From an uncultured Dysosmobacter sp. (lineage in GTDB: Bacteria > Bacillota > Clostridia > Oscillospirales > Oscillospiraceae): a DNA stretch of 64,000 bases. Made by a program: the position numbers and the translations under genes. This document shows positions 60,847-64,000 of the stretch, one piece after another. The notes beneath the pieces were generated by a model, which searched no databases, was not told where the DNA came from, and saw only the letters and a list, made by a program, of their open reading frames with translations. The stretch spans positions 1 through 64,000 of the forward strand of contig CAKTIO010000002.1 in NCBI GenBank assembly GCA_934565855.1, given 5' to 3'. The first letter of the stretch is position 1; each line of letters opens with the position of its first letter.

Positions 60847-61158
60847 ATGTCTTTAAAAGCAGTAGTGCAGGTAAAAGCGAATGAGAAAATCAACCAGGAG
60901 CGCAGGACCGCCGCAGAGCAGCAGGCAAAACAGCAAATTGCCCAAGCCCAGCAGGATGGTCTTGCGCTTTTGAAAAAATCGCAGGAGCTGGTTGAGGAGG
61001 CTGGAAAAAAGCTTCTCCAGAAGGCGGAGGAGAACGCAAAGCGCCGGTCAGATGAGATCGCGGCGGAGACAGAGCGGCAGAGCGGGCGGCTCCGCCGGGA
61101 AGCAGAGTCTCATCTGGAACAGGCGGCGGAACGGATCGTAGAAAAGATTGTGAGGTGA
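60847..61158 (+). CDS. V-type ATPase subunit G/H-like stalk protein
   Basis: A 103-residue, almost fully helical coiled-coil protein (AEQQAKQQIAQAQQDGLALL, ERQSGRLRREAESHLEQAAE). First gene of the operon, directly before subunit I, the usual place of the peripheral-stalk G/H (NtpF-type) subunit that pairs with subunit E. Confidence 0.8.
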   Translation: MSLKAVVQVKANEKINQERRTAAEQQAKQQIAQAQQDGLALLKKSQELVEEAGKKLLQKAEENAKRRSDEIAAETERQSGRLRREAESHLEQAAERIVEKIVR

Positions 61159-61162
61159 GCGC

Positions 61163-63596
<2,434 letters not shown>

Positions 63597-63624
63597 TGTC
63601 CCTGCGGAAGGGGGAGTCCTGAAC

Positions 63625-64000
63625 ATGAATGGAATTGAAAAAATCACCCAGAGGATCGACGAGGATACACAGAAGGAGATCCGGAAGGTCCTGGACGCGG
63701 CACAGGAAAAGTCCACAGAGATCCTGACGACTTACCGGAAGCAGGCGGAAGAGGAAGCCGCTGCGGGACAACGCCGTAAGGAAAAGCTGGCTGCGGAGCG
63801 GGAGGAGCGTCTGGTCAGCGTGGCACAGATGGAATCCCGCAAGGTGCTGCTGTCCGCCAAGCAGGAGATGGTAGACCGGGCTTTTGAACTGGCGCTGGAC
63901 CGTCTTTGTTCCTTACCGGATGAGGACTATATCCGCACGGTTGCCGGACTGCTGGCGGAGGCGGCGCCCGATGGAAGGGGCAGCGTCCTCTTCTCCTCAA
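63625..64000 (+). CDS. ntpE: V-type ATPase subunit E (partial, runs off the window)
   Basis: The first 125 residues of the peripheral-stalk subunit E: MNGIEKITQRIDEDTQKEIR then a long Glu/Lys/Arg-rich helix and the KVLLSAKQEMVDRAFELAL segment conserved in the family. It starts 28 bases after subunit K; GGAAGGGGGAG lies before it. The gene continues beyond the window. Confidence 0.88.
   Translation, partial: MNGIEKITQRIDEDTQKEIRKVLDAAQEKSTEILTTYRKQAEEEAAAGQRRKEKLAAEREERLVSVAQMESRKVLLSAKQEMVDRAFELALDRLCSLPDEDYIRTVAGLLAEAAPDGRGSVLFSS

Overview
The window looks like a chromosome segment of a gut-type, low-to-mid GC Clostridia species, probably Oscillospiraceae or a close relative. This is inferred from gene content, not from a marker gene: a class B sortase with its surface protein, DacF-type and GerMN proteins of the spore-former lineage, a Na+-type V-ATPase operon and typical Firmicutes integrative elements. 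Backbone genes are tightly packed with good AGGAGG-type ribosome sites. The accessory DNA is full of recombinases and broken genes.

Layout. (1) 1-5530: a large pilin-like surface protein and its class B sortase. (2) 5548-7530: a ketopantoate-reductase-like gene, a decayed alpha/beta hydrolase and gene-poor DNA. (3) 7531-15525: a mobilizable module with two tandem tyrosine recombinases, a MobP-type relaxase with a second gene nested in another frame, a MobC-like protein, a hairpin-rich oriT candidate, a RepA-like ATPase, a DUF6076 protein and a sigma factor. (4) 15625-25592: cargo and debris, including a frameshifted Fic gene, a DUF4869 protein, a MATE pump behind a structured leader, a cytidylate-kinase-like protein, two MNT nucleotidyltransferases with a HEPN partner, tRNA-Arg(CCG), a truncated IS110 transposase and fragments of a conjugative element. 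(5) About 25649-36720: an 11 kb element inserted in a tRNA-Pro(TGG) gene. Its two ends carry the 3' and 5' halves of that gene and a complete tRNA-Pro lies just inside. It holds an AAA-ATPase/PD-(D/E)XK protein, five tyrosine-recombinase genes or pieces, a recombinase-relaxase-Sel1 chimera and an OLD-like AAA/TOPRIM protein. (6) 37018-56277: backbone, with three exported proteins, a five-tRNA cluster, peptidases, an aminotransferase, a radical SAM protein, DacF, a ComEA-like protein, a two-component system with a GerMN lipoprotein, a MalT-like regulator and an XRE regulator. (7) 56372-60603: a PdaB-like polysaccharide deacetylase split by a 3.44 kb element. (8) 60847-64000: the start of a V-type ATPase operon.

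The most exciting observation is the split deacetylase gene. Its first 64 codons (60603 down to 60412) and last 199 codons (56969 down to 56372) are separated by an element carrying a large serine recombinase and a sodium:alanine-type symporter. The two breakpoints share the 8 bp TTCCCCCA. Joining them restores, in frame, an uninterrupted NodB-fold deacetylase of about 263 residues, and the predicted excised circle has the near-perfect palindrome expected of a serine-recombinase attP. This is the layout of a skin-type developmental excision element such as those in sigK or spsM. Whether it excises in sporulation cannot be read from the sequence.

Limits: family assignments are by eye from motifs, boundaries of the mobilizable module are not fixed, and no database or folding program was used.
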